Source: Clavaria fumosa | Taxonomy: Eukaryota; Basidiomycota; Agaricomycetes; Agaricales; Clavariaceae | Length of the DNA: 64,000 nucleotides | Reading direction: 5' to 3' | NCBI GenBank assembly: GCA_951802425.1 | Contig: OX637794.1 | Coordinates: 1,736,001-1,800,000 of the forward strand | Part shown: in pieces, positions 38,800-48,576 of the stretch | How positions within the stretch are numbered: the stretch's first letter is position 1 | Layout of the letters: the number at the start of each line of letters is the position of its first letter | Translations under genes and position numbers: made by a program | The notes under the pieces: generated by a model | Databases searched by the model: none | Told to the model about the DNA's origin: nothing | What the model saw: only the letters and a program-made list of their open reading frames with translations

Positions 38800-41062
38800 A
38801 TGTCCAGCCAAGCTGCGCCAGACGCGCTCGGTTCTTTATTCGTTGCGGAAGGCTCGTCATCACACTACAATGATGGCTTTGCAGCATCGCAACAGGTTGC
38901 TTTGCCCGACTGGTTGTCAGCCGTCGTAGACAACTACAGCACGGATCCTTCTCAAGAGCCACAGCCCTGTGAGATCCCCGCCGCAGGCAGCGCGTTCAAC
39001 CCCACTGACGCATACTTCCTTAGACAAATCTCTCATGCGGAGCTCCACACGTTCTGTACCTAATCTGCGCGCGGATCAATCATCACATTCTCTCAACGAT
39101 CCTGACACCCCTCTTCTGCCCTACCTCGACCCCGACAATACCGCTGATAGCATTGCTGCTTTGCATCTCGAAGATGAACCGATACCGAGGAGGACCAGCG
39201 CCACTTCTGTCAATTCGGACGGCGCTGGCTATCCAGCCGCCTCCGCCATCCCGCGCACAATGCCGAGGACTGCGAATACGTTGCCGCCCAACCCAGAATT
39301 ATATTTTCAAGCTGTACAAAACCATCCCATCCCGAATCCAGGCATGAACCACCAGGATGGCTTACAGCGCTCCTTCACACGATACCACGAAGCGCACGTA
39401 CCGCGCGCCTCAACTGGGGTAGGCGCTGTATACCCCCGGAACTATACCAACGCGCCCCAGCCATTGAACGACCGCCCTCCTGACGTTATGCGGCCCCAAG
39501 ATCCCCGATTTGCATACAACGCGCCTCGGCAGCCAGCTTGGACACAGGCACAGGCTCCCTCAGGTCCTCCCATCACAGGGAATTACAATCCCTACTACGC
39601 GGCTGCCTCTGACGTCCTTGGCATGAGAACCGGCTCTGCGGCCATCCCAGAGTCTGGCTACTCTGCCAGCCATGGCTCTCTAGCAGTAACAACTCAATAC
39701 TCTATCGGTTCTAGCCAATCTACGCCGTACGTCGGGTCACCTGCTCCACAGCCTAGCCGACAAGCAGTCTCTCCCATATCCCCAGACGACGCAAGTCTCG
39801 CCCCACGGCCTTCTCTTCAGCGATCCGGAACTTCAGCTTCCGTCAGGTTGCGGACGCAAAAGTCTAAGGCTATTGACCTCAGCTGTCCGCCTTTCACGAA
39901 GCAGTACATTGACGACTATCGCCAGCGAATCAAAGGCGACCCTGATCCCGAGGCGCACTTCCAATACGCGAAGTACCTCATCGAGGCAGCGAAAAAGGTG
40001 GGAGGAGACGCGAAAGACCAACGAACAATCAAGAGATACCGCGACCTGCTCATTGCCGAATCTCTGAAAGTGATCCGTCGCCTGGCGACACAAGGTCAAC
40101 CTTTTGACGACGCACAATTTTTCTTGGCAAATTGCTACGGGACCGGGGCACTCGGCTTGCAGGTGGATCACGAGAGAGCGTATCATCTTTATCTGCAGGC
40201 CGCCAAGCAAAATCACGCCGCTGCGACATACCGCATAGCTGTATGCAACGAGATCGGCGCAGGAACGAAGCGGGACCCGCCTCGAGCGGCTGTATTCTAC
40301 CGAAAGGCAGCGTCATTGGGTGATACCCCTGCCATGTACAAGCTGGGCATGATACTGCTCAACGGATTGCTAGGCGAAACGCGAAACCCCCGGGAAGGAA
40401 TCAATTGGCTGAAACGCGCGGCGGAGCAAGCAGATGACGAGAATCCGCACGCTCTACACGAACTCGGGTTGCTACACGAGCAGCCCAACTCGTCTCTTGT
40501 CGTTCATGATCAAGCTTACGCCAAAGAACTGTATTCGCAGGCAGCCCGGTTGGGATACGTGCCGTCGCAGTATAGGCTTGGCCAGTGCTACGAGTACGGA
40601 TCGCTGACGTGTCCGGTGGATCCAAGACGGTCGATAGCGTGGTACACCAAAGCCGCGGAGAAAGGAGATTCGGAGGCTGAGCTCGCCTTGAGTGGCTGGT
40701 ATCTGACTGGCAGCGAAGGAGTGCTGAAACAGAGCGACTCGGAAGCGTACTTGTGGGCTAGGCGGGCTGCGAACAAGGGTCTAAGTAAAGCTGAGTACGC
40801 TGTGGGATACTACGCGGAAGTGGGCATCGGGATTAAACAGGACCTTGAGTTTGCGAAGCGGTGGTACATGCGAGCCGCGGGTGCGTCACTTGCGCTTAAT
40901 TTTTTTCACCTCATTTAACGAAGGCTGGGCGATTCCATAGCGCAAGGCAATAAGCGTGCCATGAATCGGCTGACAGAATTGAAGCGCATGGGTAACAAAC
41001 GGACAGGGAATGTTGCTCGACCCACGCGGCAGCAGGCTAAGGATGAGTGCGTTATTTGTTGA
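38800..41062 (+). CDS. SKT5/CHS4-family chitin synthase activator, Sel1 repeats and CaaX end
   Basis: Adaptor that recruits or activates class IV chitin synthase (Chs3) at sites of wall growth. Exon 1 starts at 38800 (MSSQAAPDALGSLFVAEG). A 55-nt phase-1 intron (38969-39023) with branch-like CTGAC joins the long central exon. The N-terminal 270 residues are disordered and Pro/Ser-rich. About seven Sel1 repeats follow (AYHLYLQAAKQNHAAATYRI; GINWLKRAAEQADDENPHAL; SIAWYTKAAEKGDSEAELAL). After an intron at 40881-40940 the last exon gives AQGNKRAMNRLTELKRMGNK and ends CVIC, a CaaX prenylation box, as in yeast Chs4. Prenylation would anchor it to membranes. Confidence 0.88.
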
Positions 41063-41274
41063 ATGCAAGACAATCACCGGTCGAGCTCTGACGCTCTGGT
41101 CTGCGATTTTCTTTCAACTGTAAATAAATACTCTGTTATTTCTCTTCCTTCTCCTCCTGTCTCTCATGGCGACGAATGAATCACATCAAGATTCCCTCAT
41201 TCCCCATGAGTGCATGAACCACGGCGCCATATCGCGTGGTCTACCTTTCGCTACCCATTTACATAAGAACTGCA

Positions 41275-42094
41275 ATGGCAGCGGCAAGTTCAAATACCCA
41301 AGGCGATGTCAAGACTCCTGTCCTAGCACGATTTGAGGATCATTTACTAATTATCGTTCTCCAGGTGTCGCTCTTGCAATTCCTCGACCTTTCACAGTTG
41401 ACGTGCTTGAATGAATCTGCGGAACATCCTCTTCACACCATCCTCTCAAGCAAGACACGAAACACATCCGACGCATATCTGGAGAGTGATGCAGATGAAC
41501 AGCTCTTGCTCAACATACCCGTTGGTCTTCTTTCTTAGCTGTTCTGGGCGGGGCGTTTCCAACGACCTTTATTTACATCCGAATAACTTCTACCGTAACC
41601 ACCAATCAAGTTTCACCAAGTCGTTCGAGTCCGCTCCGTCGTCGTGCATTCCAAGCACCCAGAACTTGGGCCTAAAGCCGTCAAGTTCTTCGTCAACCAG
41701 CCGTCGATAGGGTTCGACGACGTGCAGGACGCGACGGAGCCATCGTGTGCGCAGATCGTCGATCTCTCCAAGGAAGACGTGCGCGCGGGGAATCTGCTGT
41801 CATTGAGATACGTCCGGTTCCAGGCTGTCAATTCTCTCCACGTCCGTCGCATTTTTCCTCCGTCTTCTTTCATTGCTTACTTCCCTTGCTTCCCCTGGCC
41901 CGACTCACACCTCCAGATCTTCGTCGCGTCCAATCAAGGCGGCGGCGAAGTGACTCGCATAGATGCGCTTGATGTATTCGGGGTGCCCGTCTTGTATGTC
42001 GCATGTCGAAACTCTCTTTGCTCTTTGCTCACCTTACTGCCTCAGAACGACGAAAGATGTGACAGGGCTCAAGAAGGTAGAAGAAGGGTTTTAA
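41275..42094 (+). CDS. PITH-domain protein
   Basis: Small protein consisting mainly of a PITH domain, the C-terminal module of thioredoxin-like TXNL1 that binds the 26S proteasome; no thioredoxin fold is attached here. Exon 1 (MAAASSNTQGD, start 41275) splices by a GTCAAG donor into VSLLQFLDLSQLTCLNES. The next exons give YLESDADEQLLLNIP, then VVVHSKHPELGPKAVKFFVN, IGFDDVQDATEPSCAQIVDL, LLSLRYVRFQAVNSLH, IFVASNQGGGEVTRIDALDV and a C-terminal tail TKDVTGLKKVEEGF, stop at 42094. The order matches PITHD1-type proteins. Function is inferred from the domain only. It ends 44 bp from the PNKP stop. Confidence 0.85.
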
Positions 42095-42138
42095 AAGCTC
42101 GTATACTTCAGTGTGTTTCCCATACAGATTTTTTTTCT

Positions 42139-43912
42139 TTAACTGAGCTGTAACCACATTTGCCATCGTCGTTTCTCTTCAGCAGTGCCCTCAAACACGA
42201 AATTGACCGTTCGAACTTCTGAAAAGCCTTCGCTGAGCGTGGGCTCTTCGTAAGACTCTTTAAACCGTAAGAATGCGAGGAAAGGTAACAGGTCTCGCTT
42301 TCGCTGGGAAAACAAGCACTTGAGCGTGGTTGTCCTTTCGCTGAAAGGAACGTGGGTCGATATACCTCATGGTTCGAGGGAGAATCTGGGAGATTGTACG
42401 CCCGATAAAGATTGTTGTGCCACGCTAGCTCCATGCTACCAGCGAACAAGAAGCATCTAAGCACATTATTCAGTCGGATTAGGACAGCGTGCCAAATGAT
42501 AGTCTACCGACCGCGCTGACACCCTAAACTTACGGGCAAGATCAAGGTAAGGTTTCCTCGTTTGTTGATCCCGATTCGTGTTATCTGGACAACGGTGATC
42601 GGATCAATTTATAGCAAAGAAGTGCTCAAGGTGGCGACGCAGAATTCACCTACAACGCAGCTCTTACCAGAGGCAAGAGCCTGTTCGACGGCGCTGAGAC
42701 ACTTGGGCATGGTTTTAAGGGTGTCTTGGTTGACGTGCATATAACCATTAGACATAAAATGATGGCGAAAGAAGGAGGTTTTGCCCATGGCCGGAAAGCC
42801 GCAGAAAACCACGACTTCCGGTTTCGACTCCGAGGAAGAGGTGATGATAGGTTCTGAAGCCGGTGTGAGGCGCGGTACTGCGGGTGGCTATGAGGACCTG
42901 ATTTATATCAAGAAGATAACGCATACGGACACTGCGGGAGGGTAGAGACATGAAAGCCCTTGAGCACGAAAGAGGATGGATGAGTCTTCAGAAAGTATTC
43001 CTAACAACGTTCATTTCAATGAGTCCAGCCTGTCTGATGTACCACTCTAATTCACCTGAGGCGTGTGAAAAGCGATTTCGACGTTCAAGGCCCACTTACG
43101 ATCACTGTCTGCAAAGTCGAATGACCGCCCGGCCGCGTCCCCAACAAAAAACGACACGGTTTTGTCTACGCGTCAAAGGCCATTGACTCAGTTACCCTTA
43201 GAGTTGATCAGCGAAAACGAAATACCAATGGTGACATTGTCTTCCTGAAAGATCCGTTCTAGCTCGTACCAAATGCCGGGCATAGGCTTTCGAAATCCGT
43301 CCTTGGCCGTCGACGCGAAAATGCGGAATGGGACGTCAGGGATCTGTGATACGTGAAGTGAATGTAGTCCAAAAGTGACAATCGCACATGCATGCGCACA
43401 TTTGAAGCCACCCTTCCGATGAGTTGTTTCCATTCTGGTGTTGGAATGGCGCTTCTATGTCCCTGGAGTTGATTCGACACAATAACAATTGAGTAGCTTG
43501 CGCACGCAGAAGTCATATTACACTAGAAGCCACACAATCCATGTCATTATATCACTCACCCGGCGTCGTGTAGCTGTTTCAGCTTGAGAGGGACACCTTT
43601 CGCCCACCATTTGATGTTTGTGCGTCCTTTGATAATTGTGCCGTCGAAGTCAAAGGCAGCAACTTTAGCCATGTTTTTTGGTTCCAGATGGACACCATGT
43701 ACATATGTAAGACCTCCCGAGGAAATCCATTGCAAAGGCGGAGACGACGATCCTGGCTTCTGGAAAAAAGGGTGGACTAGACTGTGTAAGGGTTGGCGTC
43801 GCTCCACGTTATGAGACGCTTAGGACCTTTCATAGCCTTTTTGGCTCCGGCAGGTGGTTCGCTCGAATCGAGCTGGCGTTTTGAGGGGCTGGTATTGGAC
43901 ATGGTAGTGACC
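42139..43912 (-). CDS. Polynucleotide kinase 3'-phosphatase (PNKP/PNK1-like)
   Basis: DNA-end processing enzyme with 3'-phosphatase and 5'-kinase activities for single- and double-strand-break repair. The start at 43910-43912 gives MSNTSPSKRQLDSSEPPAGA and a basic KKAMKGPKR, a likely nuclear signal; no FHA domain, as in S. pombe Pnk1. The HAD phosphatase shows KVAAFDFDGTIIKGR, IVIVSNQ and ASTAKDGFRKPMPGIWYEL, then FVGDAAGR region near 43140. The kinase part has the P-loop FCGFPAMGKTSFFRHHF, VNQDTLKTMPKCLSAVEQAL and a lid region. The C-terminal AEEKRRWQMWLQLS ends at 42139. The kinase P-loop lacks the usual second Gly (GFPAMGKT), which is tolerated in the family. Confidence 0.88.
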
Positions 43913-44199
43913 CAGCGAGAGGAGAATAGGGCTCTTATTGCAAGTTGGGTGAGTCGGAATTGTCTGATTGCACTGCCACGATCATAGAGCTTTCTGTGAT
44001 ACAATGAGAGGTAACTGTACATGCCACAGATGGGCAATGGAGCACATTGGCCAACTTGCCAAAGCAACGAGTCGAGTACGCAAAGAGCTTTTTACCAGCG
44101 AAGCTCGTCGACTCTGCGTTGGAGGCTAACGACTGATTTCGCGCACGTGACGTGGCTTGAGTGTCGACACACGTGAACGCGTGAACCACGAATTTCAAG

Positions 44200-44363
44200 G
44201 TCTTGGCTCTGTACTCAGGCCAAAGGTGGGAGGATGCTTAGGTAAACGGGTCTGTGCATAATGGTAAACTAGAGACTAGCTATGGGTGAGCTGGGGTCGG
44301 ACAAGTCAGCAACTTGTCCGGACCGAGCTGGGTGTGCCGGGGGGGGAGCGACAGGACCGCCCC
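44200..44363 (-). repeat. Ngaro split direct repeat B2 (3' end of element)
   Basis: 164 bp copy of B1. Its outer edge GTCTTGG abuts host sequence ...GAATTTCAAG. The host flank on the other side of the element begins CGTCGTG, so GTC is shared between element end and flank. Confidence 0.9.
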
Positions 44364-44414
44364 GAAACACGAAGTCACTAGCCACCAAGGCAAGACCAGG
44401 GAGCGGAGGGTGGG

Positions 44415-44669
44415 TATCGCGAAATGATGCAAGGAGAAAGTCTCAAAGTATGGAGGAGGGGGTTGGGTGATGAGACTGGGGGAGGAGAGGGAAAGAGGGC
44501 GAGAGCAATGCTTAAATATGTGCAGAAGAGGGATGTGATGTCATCCGGACTTGTTGGACTTCGAGACGCGATGGATCGCGGACAGCGAACAGGGCTGCAC
44601 GTGATTGACGAGTCCTTTCGTTGGCCAAGACATCGTCTTCTTGTCACACTTCTTGTGACCGAACCCTCC
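44415..44669 (-). repeat. Ngaro split direct repeat A2
   Basis: 255 bp copy of A1 located between B1 and B2, completing the A1...B1-A2-B2 order. A 51-bp single-copy spacer (44364-44414) separates it from B2. Confidence 0.92.
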
Positions 44670-44670
44670 T

Positions 44671-44834
44671 GTCTTGGCTCTGTACTCAGGCCAAAGGTGG
44701 GAGGATGCTTAGGTAAACGGGTCTGTGCATAATGGTAAACTAGAGACTAGCTATGGGTGAGCTGGGGTCGGACAAGTCAGCAACTTGTCCGGACCGAGCT
44801 GGGTGTGCCGGGGGGGGAGCGACAGGACCGCCCC
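44671..44834 (-). repeat. Ngaro split direct repeat B1
   Basis: 164 bp matching 44200-44363; plus-strand start GTCTTGGCTCTGTACTCAGG and end GACAGGACCGCCCC. One base (T, 44670) separates it from A2. It contains an inverted pair GGACAAGTC/GCAACTTGTCC that could form a hairpin. Confidence 0.9.
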
Positions 44835-44881
44835 CAAACGAGCCGACGGGCGATGACGTGCGGGAGCGAACACGGCACCCC

Positions 44882-46141
44882 CTACCCCGACAGGGCGCCG
44901 GACGGCGAGGGAGGAAGACCCCGAGACAGAGCGGTCGGTTCCAGCGGGCTCACGTTTGAGTCCTCAACGTGGATACGGGCCAGCGAGTCTGCGGACCGCC
45001 AGTACGCGAGGAACGCATCAGATTCCCACCGCCCAAGCAACTTGACTACGTCGGGCGGGATCCCTCGCAGTAGCAGCTCAGTCGTGCCGCCGATCCGGAA
45101 GCTGTGGCCCGTGAAAACGTAAGATTCGCCTCTTGCTGCCCAGATTCTATTGCACCAGCCCAGAAGACTTCTCTTAGTCAGCGGCGCCCACTCACTGTTT
45201 CCCCGGTAGCCGAACAGCGGGAGGTCGCTCGGGCCATTGTTGACAGCCAGATGGTTCGCCATCGCTGAGATGGGGTCAGCGGCCCCAGATTGGTAGCAGG
45301 TCATAACCGAGGCCCCTTGCGAGCCAGTCGTCTTAGTCCAGGGCAACCGCAGAGTGCGCGACCCTTTTGCCGTTGCTACTGAGCCCAGGTCCGAGCGAGA
45401 GGGGAACTTGGAGAGGTCGTGGCGGGCGCGCGACACAGGGAGAAGCTCTCCCAGTCGGGTCTGGCACCAGAAGGCCGTCGTGGCCGCTGCCAGACAGGCC
45501 GCATCCAGCGGCATTCCAGCGTCACAAGCGTCGCACAACATGAGGAGATGGTTAATGGTGATTGCTCGCCGCGCAGGAGCGAAGGAGCTGGACGGGCGCA
45601 GGTTTTCAACGCCGCGCAGGACTTGTTGGAGACGCATTCCGCCCTTCCACGGGGCGTTGTAGAAGATGTGCAGTGCCCGCACTCCAGCAAGGGCATTGCG
45701 GGCAGTTGAGCCCGAGAAATTACCCGCGAACGAGGCGCCGTAGTCGCACAGCAGGTCTTCTGATGCGGGTACACGGTTTTCTACTGGAATCCTTTTGCTT
45801 GTGCACCAGTTCAGGTATGAGGCGAAGCTCCGGTCGTAATTGCGACGTGTCGACGCGGCCCACGAAGCAGCCAGGGCCCTAGAGACAGGGCTATGCGACG
45901 ACCTGCCTACCTCGCATGGAGTTGAGTCCGCGAGCTGCTGGGATGACGACCCTCCTGGCGTCACAGAGGATGGTGGAGACACCGGGATGGCCATGGCCTC
46001 AATGCGACCAACCATGATAGCGGCGAGGGCGGCAGCCACAATCGACTCGGAGGGAGACAAGGGCATCGTAGTATCTGTAAGGAGTGAGGGTTGGGCTTGG
46101 GCCACCGAGCCACGGTGGTTGTGGCTGACACGAAGACGCAT
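44882..46141 (-). CDS. Ngaro tyrosine recombinase (integrase)
   Basis: 419-residue ORF with ATG at 46141. It integrates the circular cDNA without target duplication. The N-terminal SAM-like DNA-binding part is around 85-200 (RALAASWAASTRRNYDRSFA, NALAGVRALHIFYNAPWKGG). The catalytic domain has Arg in CQTRLGELLP (about 229), HSFR (H346, R349) in VFTGHSFRIGGTTELLLRG, LGRW (about 372) and the nucleophile Tyr in DAFLAYWRSAD (about 380). The R-H-x-x-R-(H/W)-Y set is complete. It is separated from pol by about 540 bp of repeat-containing DNA, so it may be made from its own transcript. Its stop lies about 47 bp before repeat B1. Confidence 0.9.
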   Translation of the reverse strand: MRLRVSHNHRGSVAQAQPSLLTDTTMPLSPSESIVAAALAAIMVGRIEAMAIPVSPPSSVTPGGSSSQQLADSTPCEVGRSSHSPVSRALAASWAASTRRNYDRSFASYLNWCTSKRIPVENRVPASEDLLCDYGASFAGNFSGSTARNALAGVRALHIFYNAPWKGGMRLQQVLRGVENLRPSSSFAPARRAITINHLLMLCDACDAGMPLDAACLAAATTAFWCQTRLGELLPVSRARHDLSKFPSRSDLGSVATAKGSRTLRLPWTKTTGSQGASVMTCYQSGAADPISAMANHLAVNNGPSDLPLFGYRGNSEWAPLTKRSLLGWCNRIWAARGESYVFTGHSFRIGGTTELLLRGIPPDVVKLLGRWESDAFLAYWRSADSLARIHVEDSNVSPLEPTALSRGLPPSPSGALSG

Positions 46142-46683
46142 GACCGCCCCTCACGAGAACTTACAACTCAGTCTAGGATCATACAGACATGCTGGACGCA
46201 TCGTCAAGATGAAACAGTACTGGACAAAGTAATGATACAGTCTAAGGTGCATGAAACGACAAGGTAAAATGCAATGATACAGTCTAAGGTGCATGAAACA
46301 ACAAGGTAAAATGCAAAGGTAACGACGGATGAGTCGAGAGCAGATGAAATGACAAGCCAACAACGCAAAGATAACGACGGATGAGTCGAGACTGGACTAC
46401 GCGAGAAGGCTTCTAAGGCGAATGCAAGCTTCGAAACGAGACAACAAGCTGGAGGAAAAAACTTCTAAGGCAAATGCAAGCTACGAGATGAGAGCCGACC
46501 CGATACAGGAACAGAAGGGCACCGAGCCCAAGGAAGAACTCCATATAAAAGATGCACATGGGAGAGGGACAGACTCTCAACCCGGCCCGCTGACCTTGCC
46601 AATACCGCGGCTACCGCAGGACAGCGTGCCCTGTGAACAGCCGAAGACGGGCGGGGCTTTACGGAGGTCCGTCAATACTGCAG
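46142..46683 (-). repeat. Non-coding spacer of the Ngaro element with 42-bp and 52-bp tandem repeats
   Basis: Two 42-bp units starting AATGATACAGTCTAAGGTGC lie at 46231-46272 and 46273-46314 with one mismatch. ACGACGGATGAGTCGAG recurs at 46322 and 46374. CTACCGCAGGACAGCGTGCCCT recurs near 46613 and 46684. No ORF. It may carry the recombinase promoter or an RNA signal. Confidence 0.75.
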
Positions 46684-48576
46684 CTACCGCAGGACAGCGT
46701 GCCCTATGAGCGGTCGAAGACAGGTGGGGATTCTCGGCGGGAAGGGGAGGCGGGGGCCAGGGGGAAACCAGCCACGCGAGGGGCCGTCGGCTGCGTTTTC
46801 CGCAGAGGGGATCCACACCACGCGAAGCCACAGTTCATGCTCGTAGAGCAGCAGAAGGATGCGGCGCAGGACGGCGTTTTGCTGGGCACCACGAGACCGA
46901 CCAGCAGCAAAGGCGAGAACCACACCTTGGTTGTCTGAGTGCACCACGAGGGTGGCCTTACAGAGGCCCATCTGTATCGCAACCAGCACCGCCAGCTCGA
47001 GAGCTACCATTTCGGCCCACCCTATGTCGCGACCCTCCGAGCACCAGCCAGTTTTGAGCGGCCAAGCGATCCACCTCCCGTCATAGACCAGACCAATCCC
47101 CCAAGACGTGGAGGCGTCGACTGCGAAGGGGGAGGAGTGCTCAGGACCCCGTGCCCTTACTTGAATGCCGCAGCCGGCCACCGAGAGGCGCTCAGACCAC
47201 CAACGCACATCGTCAAGGACGTCCTGTGGAGGGAAGAGGCGGACAAACTCCGACTTCAGGCGCTCGAAACGAGCCGCGAAGGCATATAGGGAGGGAAGGT
47301 GCGCGCGGCTAGAGGGGATCACCACTGAACAGTGGTTCAGTGAGCCGATGAGAGACAAGCATGAGCGACGATCAATCGAGTGGCCGGGCCTCCAAGCTGA
47401 AAGCTTTTCCAGGAATTTTGTTCTCTTAGAGTCAGGGATTGAAACGAACTTGTCTTGAAGGTCCCAGTCAAAACCGATGTAGCGAAAGCGGCTGGCGAAG
47501 GGAGCGCATTTTTGGGGGGACCACGGCCAACCAAGCTCAGCCGCCGTATTCCAGATGATTGACTCATCAAACGGGTAGGACCATGGCCCAGACAGGGAGT
47601 CCTCAATGGGCCGACGCCAGAAGCTGAAGTCATCGGCCCACTTCAGAATGAAGTGGACGCCTCGCGAGAGGAAAATCTCCTTCGCCGCATCTGCACACCG
47701 GCCAAAAATCCCACTGGAGCTTGCACAGCCGAAGCAGCAACAGTGGTCCATGTAGACGAGGCCCTGCCAGAGAACACAGACGTGCAGGCGATCATTTGGG
47801 CGGACTGGCATTCGGCGGTGGGCAGAGTCGACGTCGAAGACAGCCACCTGGGTGCCAGGGGGGGCATCGAGAACAGCGGAGAAGCAGTCAATGAATGAAC
47901 CCCAGTCGCACTGGAAACGGGACGCATCAATTTCGGAGTTAACCGAGCTCATTGATGATGACAATCGTGGGAAGGAGTGGTCCTGGATCAATCGGAGTTT
48001 CGACGTCGAAACCACCCCCAGCGGGGAGGTCCTGTAGGGGCCATACTTCTCGAGGAACAGGGCAGGAGGAAGAGGAGACGAGTAGCGGCCAAGTGCCACT
48101 TCTTTATTAATCTGAGTAGTAACGAAAGAATCATTTTCCAGCGCGGATTTGTGGTTGGGGGGAGAGAAAACTTTGGTAATGACAGAGGAGACACCGAGAC
48201 TAAAGCCAAAACGTATACCTAGGGGAACATCAGAAAAGCGCTTCAGAAGGCCAGCCTCCTGCAGGGCCGACTCCCACCGCTCCCAGAGCAGGGGGGTCAC
48301 AATAGGGTAGAGACAAGTGTCAGGGGTGGCCCTGGGCACTGTGCCCGGGGGCTCCGCACCTGGAGCAGACATGCGAGAAGCTGCACGAGGATGAGCTGCA
48401 CCCCCCGCCCGTTCCGTTGAATCGAAAGCACACGGTCTGGCCATTCGGCCCCCTCCAGCCGGCCGGGGTTTTGGACAGGAACCCGTTAGAGCTGCTTTGG
48501 CAGGATCTTCCCAGGTGGTCCCCGCCACAAACATAGCAGACACCAGGGCGATGCGTGGATCGAGGACCGGAGCCAC
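46684..48576 (-). CDS. pol: Ngaro reverse transcriptase / RNase H
   Basis: 630-residue open frame, +1 relative to gag, with which it overlaps at 48320-48576; its annotated first codon is not ATG, so it is probably reached by frameshift, reinitiation or splicing. RT motifs: LRLIQDHSFPR (about 195), FDVDSAHRRMPVRPNDR (about 248), GCASSSGIFGR and the catalytic KWADDFSFW (about 313). Thumb and connection follow (SLIGSLNHCSVVIPSSRAHL). RNase H: FAVDASTSWG (about 484), MVALELAVLVAI, VHSDNQGVVLAF (about 546) and NAADGPSRG (about 595), i.e. D-E-D-D complete. No protease or DDE integrase. It copies element RNA, likely into circular DNA. Confidence 0.9.
   Translation of the reverse strand: MAPVLDPRIALVSAMFVAGTTWEDPAKAALTGSCPKPRPAGGGRMARPCAFDSTERAGGAAHPRAASRMSAPGAEPPGTVPRATPDTCLYPIVTPLLWERWESALQEAGLLKRFSDVPLGIRFGFSLGVSSVITKVFSPPNHKSALENDSFVTTQINKEVALGRYSSPLPPALFLEKYGPYRTSPLGVVSTSKLRLIQDHSFPRLSSSMSSVNSEIDASRFQCDWGSFIDCFSAVLDAPPGTQVAVFDVDSAHRRMPVRPNDRLHVCVLWQGLVYMDHCCCFGCASSSGIFGRCADAAKEIFLSRGVHFILKWADDFSFWRRPIEDSLSGPWSYPFDESIIWNTAAELGWPWSPQKCAPFASRFRYIGFDWDLQDKFVSIPDSKRTKFLEKLSAWRPGHSIDRRSCLSLIGSLNHCSVVIPSSRAHLPSLYAFAARFERLKSEFVRLFPPQDVLDDVRWWSERLSVAGCGIQVRARGPEHSSPFAVDASTSWGIGLVYDGRWIAWPLKTGWCSEGRDIGWAEMVALELAVLVAIQMGLCKATLVVHSDNQGVVLAFAAGRSRGAQQNAVLRRILLLLYEHELWLRVVWIPSAENAADGPSRGWFPPGPRLPFPPRIPTCLRPLIGHAVLR

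Noticed and set aside
44200..44834. Direct repeats first read as LTRs of an LTR retrotransposon
   Set aside because: The A1...B1-A2-B2 order, a tyrosine recombinase instead of DDE integrase, and no protease or target-site duplication fit Ngaro, not Gypsy or Copia.
46315..46400. Hammerhead-like core GGATGAGTCGAG seen twice in the Ngaro spacer
   Set aside because: The core has G where CUGAUGA needs U, and no properly placed GAAA with pairing stems is visible.
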